NCBI GenBank assembly: GCA_000469685.2
Contig: LS997562.1
Coordinates: 38,600,345-38,664,344, forward strand
Source of the DNA: Haemonchus contortus
Lineage: Eukaryota > Nematoda > Chromadorea > Rhabditida > Trichostrongylidae
Reading direction: 5' to 3'
DNA length: 64,000 nucleotides
The position numbers and the translations under genes were made by a program. Under the pieces are notes generated by a model, which was not told the origin of the DNA, searched no databases, and saw only the letters and a list, made by a program, of their open reading frames with translations. Shown here piece by piece: positions 37,979 to 51,300 of this stretch. Positions within the stretch are counted from its first letter, which is position 1. Each line of letters starts with the position of its first letter.

Positions 37979-40900
37979 TCATATCAAAGGGGCAGTGAGT
38001 TGTCAGAAGATGAAATTCTAGAGTTTCATGGTTTTCAATATTTCCATGGTTGTAAAGGAAGTTTCACAATGGTTCCTGAGCAGGGACGAGGTTTCTTTTC
38101 AAAAGGTTACAGTTCACTTCCGTATTTGTAGTCGGAACTCAACGAAATCAAGCCAATGTAGGGTTCTATCTAGACGCCATCTAGCCCTGGTCTGGCCTGG
38201 TCTAGTCTACTGAGGAAATCATTGGGGATGAAAAAGGTCGCAGAACGTTTTATTCATCCGCACAATTAAAATATTTTAGGTTCTATTCTAAACTCGTTCC
38301 ATCGAAATGTGAGTCCGTTTAAACTTTAGGAGTGGGGCTTCTCATCGAAATAATTTCGAAGGGAACAAGAACCTAGGAGGTTGTCATTTCTTCGAAAAAT
38401 CAAAGCCATCTGCTAAGCATCAGAGGATCTTCACCAGTGAAGGCATTCCTGAATGCTCGAGGCCGTTTCTAATTCATGAAATTAGATCATTTAAAGTTGA
38501 TTGGTGTTTTTGCACTTTTAATACGGAACGATGCAATGCAGGCGATAATCCCTAAAAATGGAAATAAGGGATTTTATGGAAGCGCCCTGAAGCCAGCTTT
38601 GAGCCAGCAAGTTTCTATGGATTGAAGTAGTCGGGGGGCTTTAGACGTACTCTGAACCCTTATTTTGATGTTTTCGGAACAACATAAAAGAAGCTTAAAA
38701 GTTGGCTTTCGAATTTTGCAGGAATTACCTAGCCCTTGACCACATTAGGTTCTCGATCTCAAAATTTGAGTAGTTTTTATCATTGTGCCTGGGTCTGTGC
38801 GCATTCACCCCCAGATTGTGGCCACGGGTGAAGAAATTTTCTGTCTTGCCGGTGAAGTCTTTAATTTTTTTAACACCAATATAGCTGAGGAGATAGTGGC
38901 GGCGCCCCTGGAAGAAATTAGGAACCTTTCTGATGGGGGCACTGTAGGTAGGGGGCTTCATTGTGTGCCGTTTGTCTGTACGTCGTAGATTAGCCTTGGC
39001 ATATAGGATTTGTCCTTTTACTCCTCCCTTTTGATGCAAAGCATTGAAAATAGGCACAAAGACTTTTTACATAGTGTTCTTCGCCCTAAAAAGGCAAAGG
39101 AGTTCTTTTGGAGGTGTCCCGTATGGAAGTGACCGTATCCGGTTGAGATTCTTTGCAATCCCTAGGGAAAACTCGTAGAAATGAGTTGCACATTTACTTA
39201 GGCACCCGTCGGCGGACAAGGTCTTGATTAATGGAAGAGGAAATGGAAATCTCAGCTACGGCCATCCTGCCCAATGTCCATTAAGATCCAATTTAGTCGA
39301 TCAACTTGGATACTTTGTCAAGCGAGCTTCAGCAGGGTAACCTAAGTGATTAACTGTGCAAACTATGTACCAGTAGCTTCCGGTCGCAAAAAGTCCATAC
39401 CTCAAGTTGTAAGAGGGTTTCCGGTACTTAGAGACTGTAGTCATGTGTGGTTGCTTACGCAGTTTTTGTTTATTTGTTTATTTTTACAACAAGGTACTAA
39501 GCTCATGCAGTATTCATGTGATCCAAAGTTTTTTCCAGTCAAAACGAAGGGATCGTTGGAAAATATATGGCATTAGACTACCAATAAATCTGAGCTCAGT
39601 AGCAATTCAAGCTGTAACAAGGGCCCAGTGAACTCACTAGTTAGTGCCCACGAGTGCAAGGTTCTCAGCCTCAACCTCTGAGCTTTAGCTACATCTGTTA
39701 TTCCTGATCCCATGATGTAAATTTAACCGAATGTGACTAGTACTACTGACGCTTCATTGAGGTCACGCCACGAATTCGACTTCCATGCGCAATCATAAAT
39801 GTGTGACTAGTCAGTGTTTCTACTTGATGGGAACTGAAGGAACCGTTTTGATCTGCTTTTTGCAAATATGTTTTGGATTTGAGATATAGAGAGTTCAAAT
39901 GTTTGGACCAGTCGGTTGAGGGTTCAATCTCGCGACCACAAACGGAACAGAGGCACCACCTGCCACTATCTCACCTCCGTTTCCGAATCCATGATCCTTC
40001 TAGAGAGAATGTGACCACGGCTTTCTCACATCAACTTATTTATTAAGTTTTAGCACCTCATAGGGCGCAGGTTCGGGGGGGGGGAGGGGGCGAATAGTGA
40101 AGATCCTAAACTCATTACAAGTTATGAACCACAAGGAACATATTTCAAGGGAACGTGGATGAAGAAAGCCTGTATGCCTTTTTTGGATGAATAATCTAAT
40201 TTTATCAAAACTACAAGGGGATAAAGGGCACACCAAGTTTGAGGGTTCTTATCAAAACAACAATGAAGGTAAAGCGAATCATTCAGCTCGAACCTATTTC
40301 TTTCACGAGCCCAGTGTTGTACCAGCTCTTCAGGTTCCTGATTCACTGGCCTTCCAAACTCTCAAATATTCTTCGCTAATTCCCAAACTATGTGGAATTT
40401 TCAGTTCGGAGCCAGGATGTTAACAAATTTTTAAGTGACCGCACGCCAGTTTGTTGATTTTTAGTCGATTGATTCCTCAGAAACACTCTTGTCTTAATAG
40501 GGGATCCAGAAAATCTACCTAGTGGTGGGATTTTTCCGTGATATTTCTTCCGATCTTTTAAAAACTTATTCTATTTCCAGAATTGAATGTATTAAGTTCC
40601 ATGGCTTCCTTTCATCCATTCCATTATCCTCCGTGGCCGTCACAATTCGTTCAGATCCATGTTGAAGTGGATATGTGTTTGACGTGATGATTATAGAGTT
40701 GAGGTGTCAAATTGAGAGACACGATGGTCTATCTTTGCCGACGACTTCACTCCGCCACGATGGCCAACGATATACTTTCAAAAGCAGACCGAAAATATTT
40801 AGGGATAGACGGAGAGTGTCAGCCGGAGAGGCCAGCGAGCAGTTGGAGACCTGAGAGGGTTCGGAAATTGCATCGCGATTGAATTTAGGTGGTGCAATTT

Positions 40901-43900
40901 GTTGGCAGTCTGCGAGACAGGAAGATTTGAGTTTCTTTCAGCTAACTTTTTTGACCTGAAAATTCTATCCGTTTGAAGATTTCGCCAAGTATTCGATGGG
41001 GACTATAAAACTTATTTGAATAGTCTAATTTATCTCAAAAAATCTACCGAGTCTACTCATGGGGAGTACTTTCTTCCTGGGCACTCTGCGCTCCTCCCCC
41101 ACCTACATCATTCTCTACAGTCACTTTACCCTTTTTCAGGAGCTGATAACCTCAAGTATCATAGAGAGGCGGCTAAATCCAAATTGATAAGTGATTATGT
41201 GGGAGGAAAGGCGGTTGGAGGTTACTGGATCCCCCTGGTGTAATGGATGAGCCCTGTATGTACCTGGAAAGAGCAGTTGAGGTCAAAAATTGGATCTCGT
41301 CCGAGGTTTTGCCACCGACTTAAGGCCCTTGCAACATCAGTAATTTTTCTCGGGATGAGGCAGTACAGAACAAAAACTTTGGAGTTTGCATCTGTGAACG
41401 AAGTACCCTCAGGCTAAAAGTCTTCGCCTAATACCGTCCAAGCCATGGGAATGCTCTTTCCATCAGAGGCTGCAACCGTCGCCCTAATCTGAGTCGGAAT
41501 GCCAAAGCTGCAGACAACATCAGATCCTGAAAGACCTCGCAGCTTCGATGATGTCAGCGGAGCTTCCCTTAAGAATGACCTAGATTGAAGAGATTTTACA
41601 TTGACAATTCTGTATGACAAAGCAGTCCATAACAAGCTCGGAAGGTTCTGGTAAATTTTTACCTTATCACTAAAGTTGAAAAACTGTATTTATATAAAGT
41701 CCACGACATAATCCTTATTTGCGCGGCTGTTAGAGAACTGGTAAGGTTTAACGGCAGCTGTTGAATTTCTTTGATGGTTACTGGTTTTTGATGAATACGA
41801 TGACCTTTTCATCAGTTCAGGCTGCTCTCAAACATTTATCGACCTAATTTCTACTTGAAATGATGCATGATCTGTGAAATCGATCCCAATAGTTCAAGCT
41901 GCTGTCGAATGAGCTTCAAAGATCAGCAAACCGCCGGCCAATTCTTCAACCTATCAACTTTTTGTTTTATTAATGAGAGAGAATCGATACGATTGCAATG
42001 GTTCCAGCCTCCAAACGTTTTTTCTTCAGCAGGTGTTATCAAGAAAGCCCAAACACTTTTGAAACAATGAAGGTTCAGAAATCAAGTAAACCACTGGAAC
42101 CTGCCGGAAGTTTGTTCTGGCCAATTCGTCATCATTCCGTGATGGATTGATGGTTGTCAGGAGATTTCCGATCGAATTTACTGCGTGAACTCAGAACAAT
42201 ATCACAGCAAATCAGGTTTTGCAAATGGATGGAAGATTCATGGCGCAATCTGGTAGAGTTGAAGTCTTCCTTCCAGCTCTATGGAGACATCCAAATAGTT
42301 TTCTCATTTGCCAGTTTGTACAACATTGAAACTACCAGAATCCTTAGAGAGACTGAAGTAATTAAAGATGACCATTACATCAAGGAATGAGCCACACCCT
42401 CGGCTTTAGTTCAAAACTTTACAGCATTTGATTGCGTAAACGACCGTAACTGCCACAATCTTCTGAGCTGCTGTGGTGACAAGTAACTGTTCTGGTTGGC
42501 AAACTTGTAGATATTCGAAAAATTCCGATCCAACCTTGATTCTCTGCCCATAGGTTAGGGAGGCTTCAACTTAATGCTGGCCAACGGCTTGGGTCAGCAT
42601 CACATCAATTTTGAAGTGCTAATTTTAAACTTTTTGAATGAATTAGTCAATAATTACGAAAAAATGAAGAAGGAATTCCATGCACGTGAAAAGTGCTGGG
42701 GAATGAGGGCAAGAGAATTTGCGAGTCGAGGCCAGCTGTTCTTATTACGTCGACACATTCCTGAACGTTATGGATTGCGTATTTCGATAGGTTTTTCGAT
42801 GACAGGAGAACAACGAGAGATGAATGAAAGTGAGCTGTGACAAAGCTATGAAGGAATTTTCCAAAGTCCTCTAACCACAACAGGGTTCTAGGGTTCGAAG
42901 GAGCCGAAAGCAGGATGTTTGCTGTCCTGGAGAATGTTACCTCAGGCTTTAGCCTGGAATACGATGCCAGGAGCTTTTCAAATAATAAAAACGTTAGGAG
43001 TCTCAGGAAGTAAATGACGTTCAGCAAGCACTTCTATCATAACATCAATCCTTTGTTTATCACTAATATGTCGATTTGGCTTCGAAAATCAAGCTCAGGT
43101 CTCATAGAGAAACGTGCACAGGTGAAGGAGCTTTCGAAAGGTGATCCAAGTAGAATCAAGGTAGGCTTGCACTATGGATGGAAATGGAATGCCCAAAAAT
43201 TAGATGCCTGTGAAAAAGTTTATGTCGAGCTGCTGTGACCCGATCACTCCTTCAAACTGCCCTTGAACTTCCCTGCAACATCGGATTTCTACAAAAGGAA
43301 CCGGTCGAAAAGCAGCTTGCAATAGTAAATGATGTTGAATATTGTGTAGAAATGCATGGTTATGATTATGAATAATAAAAAAGATAAAGTTGTTAACGTT
43401 AGCCCGTCCTTGCTTGAGGATGCGCCACGCATTCAAATTTAACACAGAATCGTTGTGACGTATGAATGGGTATTTGGCCTATGCAAAGACAGCGAGGGCC
43501 AGCCGATATAAAAATCAGGATTTTATGCTCCTAAAAGGATTTGGCATCAATATATCAACATCAAAAGGATGGAAGGCCTTGTATAGGTGTTGTGGGATAC
43601 CCCTACAGCTGAAGATCCTACCGTTTTCATATATAATTGGTACAAATTATGTACAGCTAATTTCCACTTGTCTGAAAAAGTGAGCAGACGAAATTACTGG
43701 GGTTCGATTGAGTTCCGATCACTGAAAAATTACTTTGTGACTTTATTTGATTACTCATTTTTACAAAATACCAACAAAAATCAGCAAAAATCACTACCGG
43801 CTACGTGGATCTACGAGCAAGACACGGGCGTCAAAAGATTATAACATGACGAGGTCGAATAGAAACTTACGGGAGCAGTAAAAATGGAAAATTGGGGGGG

Positions 43901-44136
43901 AGGGAAGTTGATAGGACACAATAAAAAAGACAAATAAGGTGAATGGGACTGGTAAGGCATGATAATGATAAATCATCGGGGCGAGGGTAAGTACTACTCC
44001 ACCATAAACTCTTCGAATGAGGTAAGGAGATCAGCTAACGAACAAGGAAGTATTCTGGGAATATTTGCACCAATAAGAACCGAGAAAAACTAATAAAAAT
44101 AACTTTTTTCCACGAATCTGTGCAATACACCAATCT
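37979..44136. other. Intergenic or intronic; no firm gene
   Basis: No complete gene is supported. Exon-like minus-strand frames occur near 40200-40400 (one with LGISEEYLRVWKASE before a possible donor). A G run lies at 40076-40092. A dispersed-repeat copy lies at about 43416-43500. Frames at 41414-43240 vaguely resemble retroelement remnants in composition, but I see no diagnostic motif. Confidence 0.35.
43416..43500 (+). repeat. Dispersed repeat copy
   Basis: GGATGCGCCACGCATTC at the left and GTATTTGGCCTATGCAAAGAC about 50 bp later match the family seen at 57131, 58452 and, inverted, 61421. Confidence 0.45.
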
Positions 44137-46750
44137 CTATAGAAGTCCGAGCTCTTGCAGCCAAACGGCACCGAATAGGCACAAGACAAGGACGACGGGC
44201 ACTCCTATCGCCACCGCAAGTATCACTCCCAAAGGAACTGAAAGTCGAATGAAAATGTATTCACATGAACTAATGATAGTGATTATACAAAATTTTAAAA
44301 AAGATAATAAGAATGAATGATGGAGGAATAACTGCTTAACTCACTTGAGTGATTACCTAGACTACTCATTAATTACTCAAGAATTTAAGTAACAGCAGTA
44401 AAACTCACTTCGCTTCTTGGTGGTGTCTGGCAGATAAGTGGTGATTTTTGGTGCTCCCTGAGGTACAGTCACAGGATCGTCTATCCGATATCTCGCATCT
44501 GAATTGAGTCGATTGGCTTGGTGGATCCAATGTTAGAAAATTTATCAGGTTCTATTGAAAGAAAAACGCTGTCAGTGTTAGCCAGGCTGTTCAGAGTGAG
44601 CCATGAATCCGACATTCCTCCCATGACAGCAAGGCACTATGCTTCAACTTTCATTGATATTTGAGAACAAATTTATAAAATTGTCTTCATACTGTAGACG
44701 AGATTAGGGTTGGTTTAGCTCGTAGGCATGAAGTAGCGTGTCTGAATTGAAGGAATGCGATTGTAGGATCATGGCAGCACAGCTGTTTGGCTCTCGCCCG
44801 GTCATTTCTTCTTCCCAATACCGAAAAGGCTTGTCACAGCAAATATGCTGCATAACTACCATTTGACTTGGAGTCCAGTTTTTTCAGATCTGGCCAACTC
44901 CCTTTGAAAAGAGCTGAACAGCCAGAATCCGACATTTTTTGCTTGGAATCCTCATTCTCCCCAGCGAATCTTCCACACAAAAGTTTAGGCCAGTAGTTGC
45001 TGAGCTTAGACGAAGGTCGGCCCCAACAGGTTCTACAATGTCTTTTGAATAGTGCGCTTTATACGATTTTACATGTCTACTGACACAAACTTTGAGCAAC
45101 GTTGATAAATACAGTAACCAAATTACAGTAATTAAGACAACAATATGATTCTGAAGGTACAAAGGAACAGTCTAACCTGGAGGAGGATTTGCACGATATT
45201 CACAAGCTAGCACTCCTTTGTTGTCTGAAATTAATTGATTCTTTCGACGGTAAGCACTATTCTACCGGTGAAAAATCTCACCTGAAACTGGATTAGCCCG
45301 ATATTCGCATGCCATCACTCCGTCGGAACCTGAATCGAATGTCACTTGTTCATGTTTTGTAGGTATAAATTTACTTTGCTCCAAAACCTTATTTAATCTT
45401 CCGGAATAAAGACTTTCCCATTTGAAAAGCTAAGGAGCGAGTAGAAGAAATGTTTACGAAGGAACAGTAGGTCAATTTGGTTACCTTTTGGTTTTTTAGC
45501 TACGATATTTCAGCAACCATGACGGTTCTCTTGTTTAGTAAAAAAGGCAAACTGTGAGGTAGTCGGTATGAATGGCAAGGGGGATAGAGCCGTTTTATGG
45601 AAAAATTCGCCTAGTGGGAAGAAAGTTATGCTGTAGTCTACATTATTTTACTCATTGCTATACCAATGAGTTTAAATGTGACTGAATCAAGCCAAAATTG
45701 AAAACCACAATGCATATGGATCTTTGGTAGGTAAAATAAGGTAACTCCCAGCACTAAGGTACGTGCAGAATGCACCCATTGGGAAAAATAATGTTGCAAA
45801 TCAGTGGATTTATTGGGATATTGTATGAATTTCAACAAAAATTGTCTAAGTAGTACCTCTTTTTTGTGAAGGCGCTGCCCGATACTCACATGCCAGTCTG
45901 CCATGAGTGCCTAGAAGGACTTCTTTAACTTCGTCCTATTGGAAGAGTTGATAGTAAAGTGTTGAATAGTTCAAGAAAATTCCTTCTTTTTACAGATCAC
46001 AAGTTTTTGATGATCTTTAGAGCATTTGAACGGTTTTAAAAAGTTTAAACCGGTCGTACCTGCTGGTTGTGGAGGAGGAGCGGCTCGGTACTCGCATGCC
46101 AGCCTTCCATGTGAGCCTGAAATTGTCTACCACCATTACCTGCTTCAAATCTGCAGATTCTAGGTACCTTCGAAGAATACCGTTCATCAAGCCGAAGGAA
46201 CTCAAGATTTCAGCCTCAGAGAACAATCACGGGGTAAAATTAATTGCATACAACAATTCCACATTTTCTGGGGCAGATGCCGGATGACACGAGGCCAGGT
46301 GCCCAAGTTCAGATATTCAAATCATACAATATGGTCGGTGAACGTCTGAGCTACTGAAGCTTTTACCTTCCTAAGCAAGCACAAGTAGCTCGTTCGATTG
46401 ATTCGAGCCTGAGTGGGGAGGGAAATAATTCTACTTGTACAACTTGACTAGATCTCTGAGCCTAGCGTTCAGATAGATATAGATGAAGGTAATCCCATCC
46501 AAATAGAACTACGAGTTTGAGTAAATTTCGATTGCACGGTGCGTTTCGAAAAGAGATGAAATGAGGCTGCAGAGTTCAAATTAATACCTAATTAAAACGT
46601 AAACAGCAGTTCGAAAGGCACTGACAAAAAACATGTAAACAACAGCTCAATAATAAATTACCAATAGGATCGAAGGACTGTGATGACGTGGGACGACTCC
46701 TGTTTTCATAATGTTCGAAGGTCTCCTGCGGATCAAGAAATTGAGGATTC
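44137..46750 (-). CDS. Single-pass membrane protein with tandem micro-exon ACEYRA repeats, 5' partial
   Basis: Seven exons in transcript order are 46750-46662, 46116-46060, 45910-45857, 45329-45282, 45224-45177, 44498-44409 and 44237-44137 (stop TAG). Every junction is flanked by AG/GT and all phases agree. The first visible exon gives a polar stretch (DPQETFEHYENRSRP). The next four micro-exons (57, 54, 48 and 48 bp) each start and end in phase 1 and encode one module: two polar residues, G, x, L/V/M-ACEYRA, then A/N, P and a short Pro/Ser/Gln tail. The sixth exon opens with ARYRIDDP, a likely decayed fifth module without Cys, then a Thr/Pro/Lys stalk ending TTKKR. The last exon encodes a hydrophobic helix (about PLGVILAVAIGVPVVLVLCL...) with a tail of only about nine residues. 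This predicts a type I or tail-anchored protein whose modules lie outside the cytosol. Upstream exons are not found; I do not recognise the family. Confidence 0.75.
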
Positions 46751-47585
46751 CTGAAAAGAATTCGTTCTGTTGAAAAATGTGAAGACATGTAAAGTAAATG
46801 GATCTTTGACAGTTATAGGCCGCTGGATTGATCAAAACCTAAGAAACAGCCTTTACTCTCTTCCCGTACTGTTCAGGAGTAGTGCGGTGAAGAGACCTTG
46901 CTAGGAAGTCGAAACTCAAGCTTAGAATTAAGGGAATACTTGTAGAAGGGGTTTTCACGTCACTCCCGACCCTGTACTCTGAATTTAGCTGGTACAAATT
47001 GTAGAAAAATTGAATTTAGAGCCAAGAAGAAAAGCCACCTAAGGAGGATCCTTTCATGTATGTTGGGCTGAAACTTTGGATATTTTTGGCACAAACTTCC
47101 TCTACCCTATTATTCAAGAGGGAGATTAGTGATGAGGAAATTCCAGTAGCGTACCTCATTACGAATCGCTTTGAGAAGAAATTTGCAAAATCACAGTGAA
47201 ATGGATAGACCCAGGAAAAACACCTGAATAGTGTCGTTTATGAGTAAAGACTTTTTCTTTATCCTAGCGACAAAGGAGTGTAAGAAAACAATCTAAAACA
47301 ACATGAGCGATTGGAGAAAGGTAACAAAGAAGAACAATACATCGAAAATTAGGTGTTTGAGATATAACATACGAATGAATGGCAACAAGTTTGGAGTATT
47401 CCTTTGTAAAAGTGGAGTGTTCTAGTAATGAATCCTCGGCATTTGTGAAGTCATTTTAGATAATATTTGTGGGTTGCGCCATTCTAGGTATACGTGCGTT
47501 TCAAAAGTATGTGGACACCCAACATTTTTTTTTGAATACCATTGCTTTCTGTAACCTGTTACCTTCACCATTCGATTACTTGTGT

Positions 47586-47849
47586 TGTAGAGTGTGGATG
47601 GACCTCCTTGACGTTTCAATTGGTCAACGTACTAATGTGATCTACTACGTTATTGTATTGACCTATTGACGTGGCGCGGCCACCCCTATATAAGGGCGCA
47701 CCGTCGCCATTGTGCTGCATTATTGTTATTCTTTTCTTTTGGACTGTTATCCGTGTTCTGTTGTTTCTCTTATAAATCGCTTCCCTTTTGCTCGCCGGAC
47801 GCATCTGACCGGTTCAACCGAACCTAGACAAGGTGAGGCTGAACCCACA
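47586..47849 (+). repeat. 5' LTR (264 bp)
   Basis: It begins TG and ends CA. A TATA box TATATAAG is at 47687-47694, so transcription probably starts about 30 bp downstream and runs toward the open frame. TGACGTGG just upstream of the TATA box resembles a CRE-type activator site. Confidence 0.92.
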
Positions 47850-48350
47850 TGGGGGCCGAACATAAGGACCTGGTCGAGCATTAGGATAGGCTATTTTCTT
47901 GCACTGGAAGCGGAGTTGCCCTCCAGCTTCTAAGAGTGCGATCAGCTCTTGTGCCGTCAGTCGCGGTGGAGTTGGATAGCTGCCGTGGGGTAGCACCACT
48001 AAGAGCAGTGGACGATTATCAGTATCGATCCACTTGATATCTTAGTGGGCGGGTAAGCCATTTTACAAGGTCGAACTCTGCGCAAATTTTTTTTTGCCAG
48101 CTAGCCTTGTAAAAGTGTGCACTAATCGCGGTTAACTGCTTTAGCAGGCTTAGGCGAGGTTCAGTCGCGGTCAGCTGCTATTGCTAGTGAAGCGAGTTCA
48201 GTGGGCGCAGGAAAGCGCAAAAAAAAGGCATCCGCCATACAACCACTGACTGTTTGTTCGGAATTTGTTCGATTCTGTGCTTCTATAAATCGAGATTCTC
48301 TCATCTCGTGACGATATTGGATTACCATATCGTAGATTCTCGTTCAGACT
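47850..48350 (+). promoter_or_regulatory. LTR element leader: primer-binding site and 5' untranslated region
   Basis: This 500-bp leader starts with a TGG-beginning putative primer-binding site. The matching tRNA could not be named from the 12 bases that look usable. No long open frame precedes the start codon at 48351. Packaging signals cannot be seen by eye. Confidence 0.5.
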
Positions 48351-51300
48351 ATGGCTGAAAACGAGATTGATAAGGAAATGAAACAAATGTTGTCCTTTGA
48401 CAACGGGGACGATGATCAGGTCACGAACCTACAATCGCAGGTGGCAACGCTGATGGAGCAAGTTCAAAAGCTCTTACAACAAGCGGGCCAGGTAAAATCC
48501 TCAGTATCCATTGTACAAAATGAGGTGCAAGCGCTGCAGACATTGCCAGAGCGAGTCCAGCAAGAGATATGGAAGGACAATAGAACACGGGCGGCGGAAA
48601 AGAACCGTGATGAGGTAGCTCTGACAATCTCAGAACTTGCGGGTGACAGCTGTGAAATCATAAACAGAGAAATGCCAAAAATTAACCAATTGATAGATCA
48701 TCTCCTTCTGTGGGAGAACTACAATTGGGAACAGCTGATAAGTGAGCTCAAAGAACTTCAGACACAAGCACTACACGATGATCAGTGCATGAGAGAATTA
48801 GCGCGCATATTGAATGTAGCGTCAACTGAAGTTGTCAGCACAGTAAAGACCTATTTTGGCAAACATGGAAAACATAAGGAGCCTTGTTCGAATACCCCGA
48901 ACTTGGCCCATCCTGTCGGGCATGAGCGATCTGAAAGTGCTAATAGGCAACTGTTTCAGAGAGAACAGCCGATGGAAGTGGATAACCCCAGCACAAGCAC
49001 GAGCTTCAGAAGTGTCATGAAACAAGTGCGAGAACGGGATCGCGCCCCGTTTGCAGAGCTCACGCCTTTCGATTTAGCTGAAGCTGAACGAAGTCAGTTT
49101 AATCCCTTCAAAACAGTTAGCTACTGTACTCCGGTATCTCAAAATGACGACCTTGAGTTTGTTAATAATGCCTTTTTACAGTCGTCACGAGGGAAAGCGA
49201 GGCCATTAACCGCACAACCGACGCAGAGCAGCCAAGGTGGGTTTCCATCCTTATCACAATTTTCACCGCAAATGAATATGGGTGTAACTTTAGCGGCTAT
49301 GGCGTTACCGGAGGTACCCCCCTTCTCACATCCTCAGGGAAAGGGGTTCGAACAATTCATAACATCTTTTCATATGAAATATGGTGGGTTAGGCCTACAA
49401 GATGAGATGCTAATTCACCTTATGTGTACAAAACTGCAAGGGTATCCGAAAGCAGTTGTGGAAACTCTGCCTCGTAGTTCGAAAGAGGGTAGTTATGTTC
49501 ATTTTGTGGAAGCTCTGCGAGCCAAACTCAAGGAAAATGAAGTTGCTCAACGCACAGAGACATACATAAAGTTGAAACAACTTCGGAAACGTTCATCAGT
49601 AACAGATTACTGTCTTGAACTTGAGGACTTAACTCGTAAAGTATACCCAGATGCGAGTGAAAAAGAATTATCCATGATCCGCGCAGGCGAGTTGATAACA
49701 CAACTCACAGAATGGAAGGAATATGTCCAACTCTTCAACACTCTAGAGCAATCCAAACAGGAAGAAGCCTATGAGAAACTTAAAAACCTGGCACAAAGCA
49801 TTGAGCGAAGCCAACAAGTGGCTAAAGCGGTGCGATTCTCTCTCAGAGAGAGTCAGGAAAACAACTTGAGCTCTAGACAAAGCGGAAACCGCGATCATAT
49901 TCCCTCTGATAATTACAACAACGAACCCCAGCTTCATACCGTGGCATGTTCGTTTTGCAAAAAGCAAGGACATTTCAAACGAGACTGTTGGAAGACTAGA
50001 GGTGCTCGAAACAAAGAGTGTCCGGCGTTACCATCGTCAACACCAAGCAACTCTGCACCTTTCGACAGACAATCTTCCAGTCGTAATCAAAAAGAGCAAG
50101 GTCCGGAAGTCCAGACATTCACCACAACACTAGACAAGTGGGAATGTGGAGAGATACAAGTCAAAGCGACTGCACAAAATGAGCTCTTCGGCAAGCAGAC
50201 AGTAGCCAAAGTAGATCTCTTGGGCATGTCTAGAAATGCTTTATTGGACACTGGATCCCAAATCAGTATCCTACCGCTAAAAATGCTGCGAGAAGCGCAA
50301 AAAGCAGGATTTGACATCGATAAAGATGTCGAAGAGGTTCCAATTCCTAATCAGAGAACAATTTATGACGCATCAGGAAACCCAATGGAGTTCAATGGTG
50401 CGATTCGTCTTACAATAAAGACCAAGAATGTAAAACCACAAAGAGTGGCTATGTTTGTGAGGAAATCAAATGATAACATGATAACTCTCGGAACCAATGT
50501 TCTGGAAAAATTGAACATAGTGCTGAAAGAACAAGACGACACAGGGGAACAGAAAAACCCTAGAAGAAGAGGTCGAAATCAGCAAAGCTTCCCGGGGCAA
50601 AGCAAAAAGCTTAACAGGCACAATCCCGAGACGCAACGAGCTGTAGTAGTACGACGAGCTGTAGTGAGCTGTAGTAGTAAGCAAAACCAAAGGGCTCGTG
50701 AACGCGTGGAACAAAACTACGTCAAATGGAAAAGTGTCTCGGAGGGACCTTTCGCCGTAGGGGAGAGAGTGTACATGCGGATCCCCATGGAAAAAGCCTC
50801 GTCGACCCGTCCTAAACTGGTAAATGAGCGTAATGGACCACCCAGGGTCATTGATGTCAGCGACAACAGCGCACTGGTCACCTCTAAAGCGGGTGGCGCT
50901 GAGCCGCTAAAGGTGCAGTTTGATCTGCTCAGGAAGTTGCCGATAGGCATGGACAATGATCCGGTACAAACTGTCAGACAGAGAAAGAAAAGGGGCAGAC
51001 CCAAAAAGAGTAGAGGTAGTCACTCTAAAACAGCGTGTTTCAGAGTCGACGTTGGGCCTTCGCAGGAAGATCCACTGCGTCTGTTCGATCCGTGCACGTG
51101 TAAGATCTCCCGCACCAAGGCTAAAACTGCCCTGCCCAGTCTACGTTCCGAAGTCGTTGAGGAGCTTAGAGAACCCGCCAGAGGATTCGATGCACGTGTA
51201 GTCGATGCGTATGGAACGATCGACACGACGGTGCCATTGGGACACCCTGATTCGAGCCTCGAAGTCAGCCCAAGACGTGATGATGATAGATTTCATTCAC

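Noticed and set aside
41414..43240. BEL/Pao retrotransposon remnant
   Set aside because: Some frames have a suggestive composition, but no protease, reverse transcriptase or integrase motif can be pointed to.
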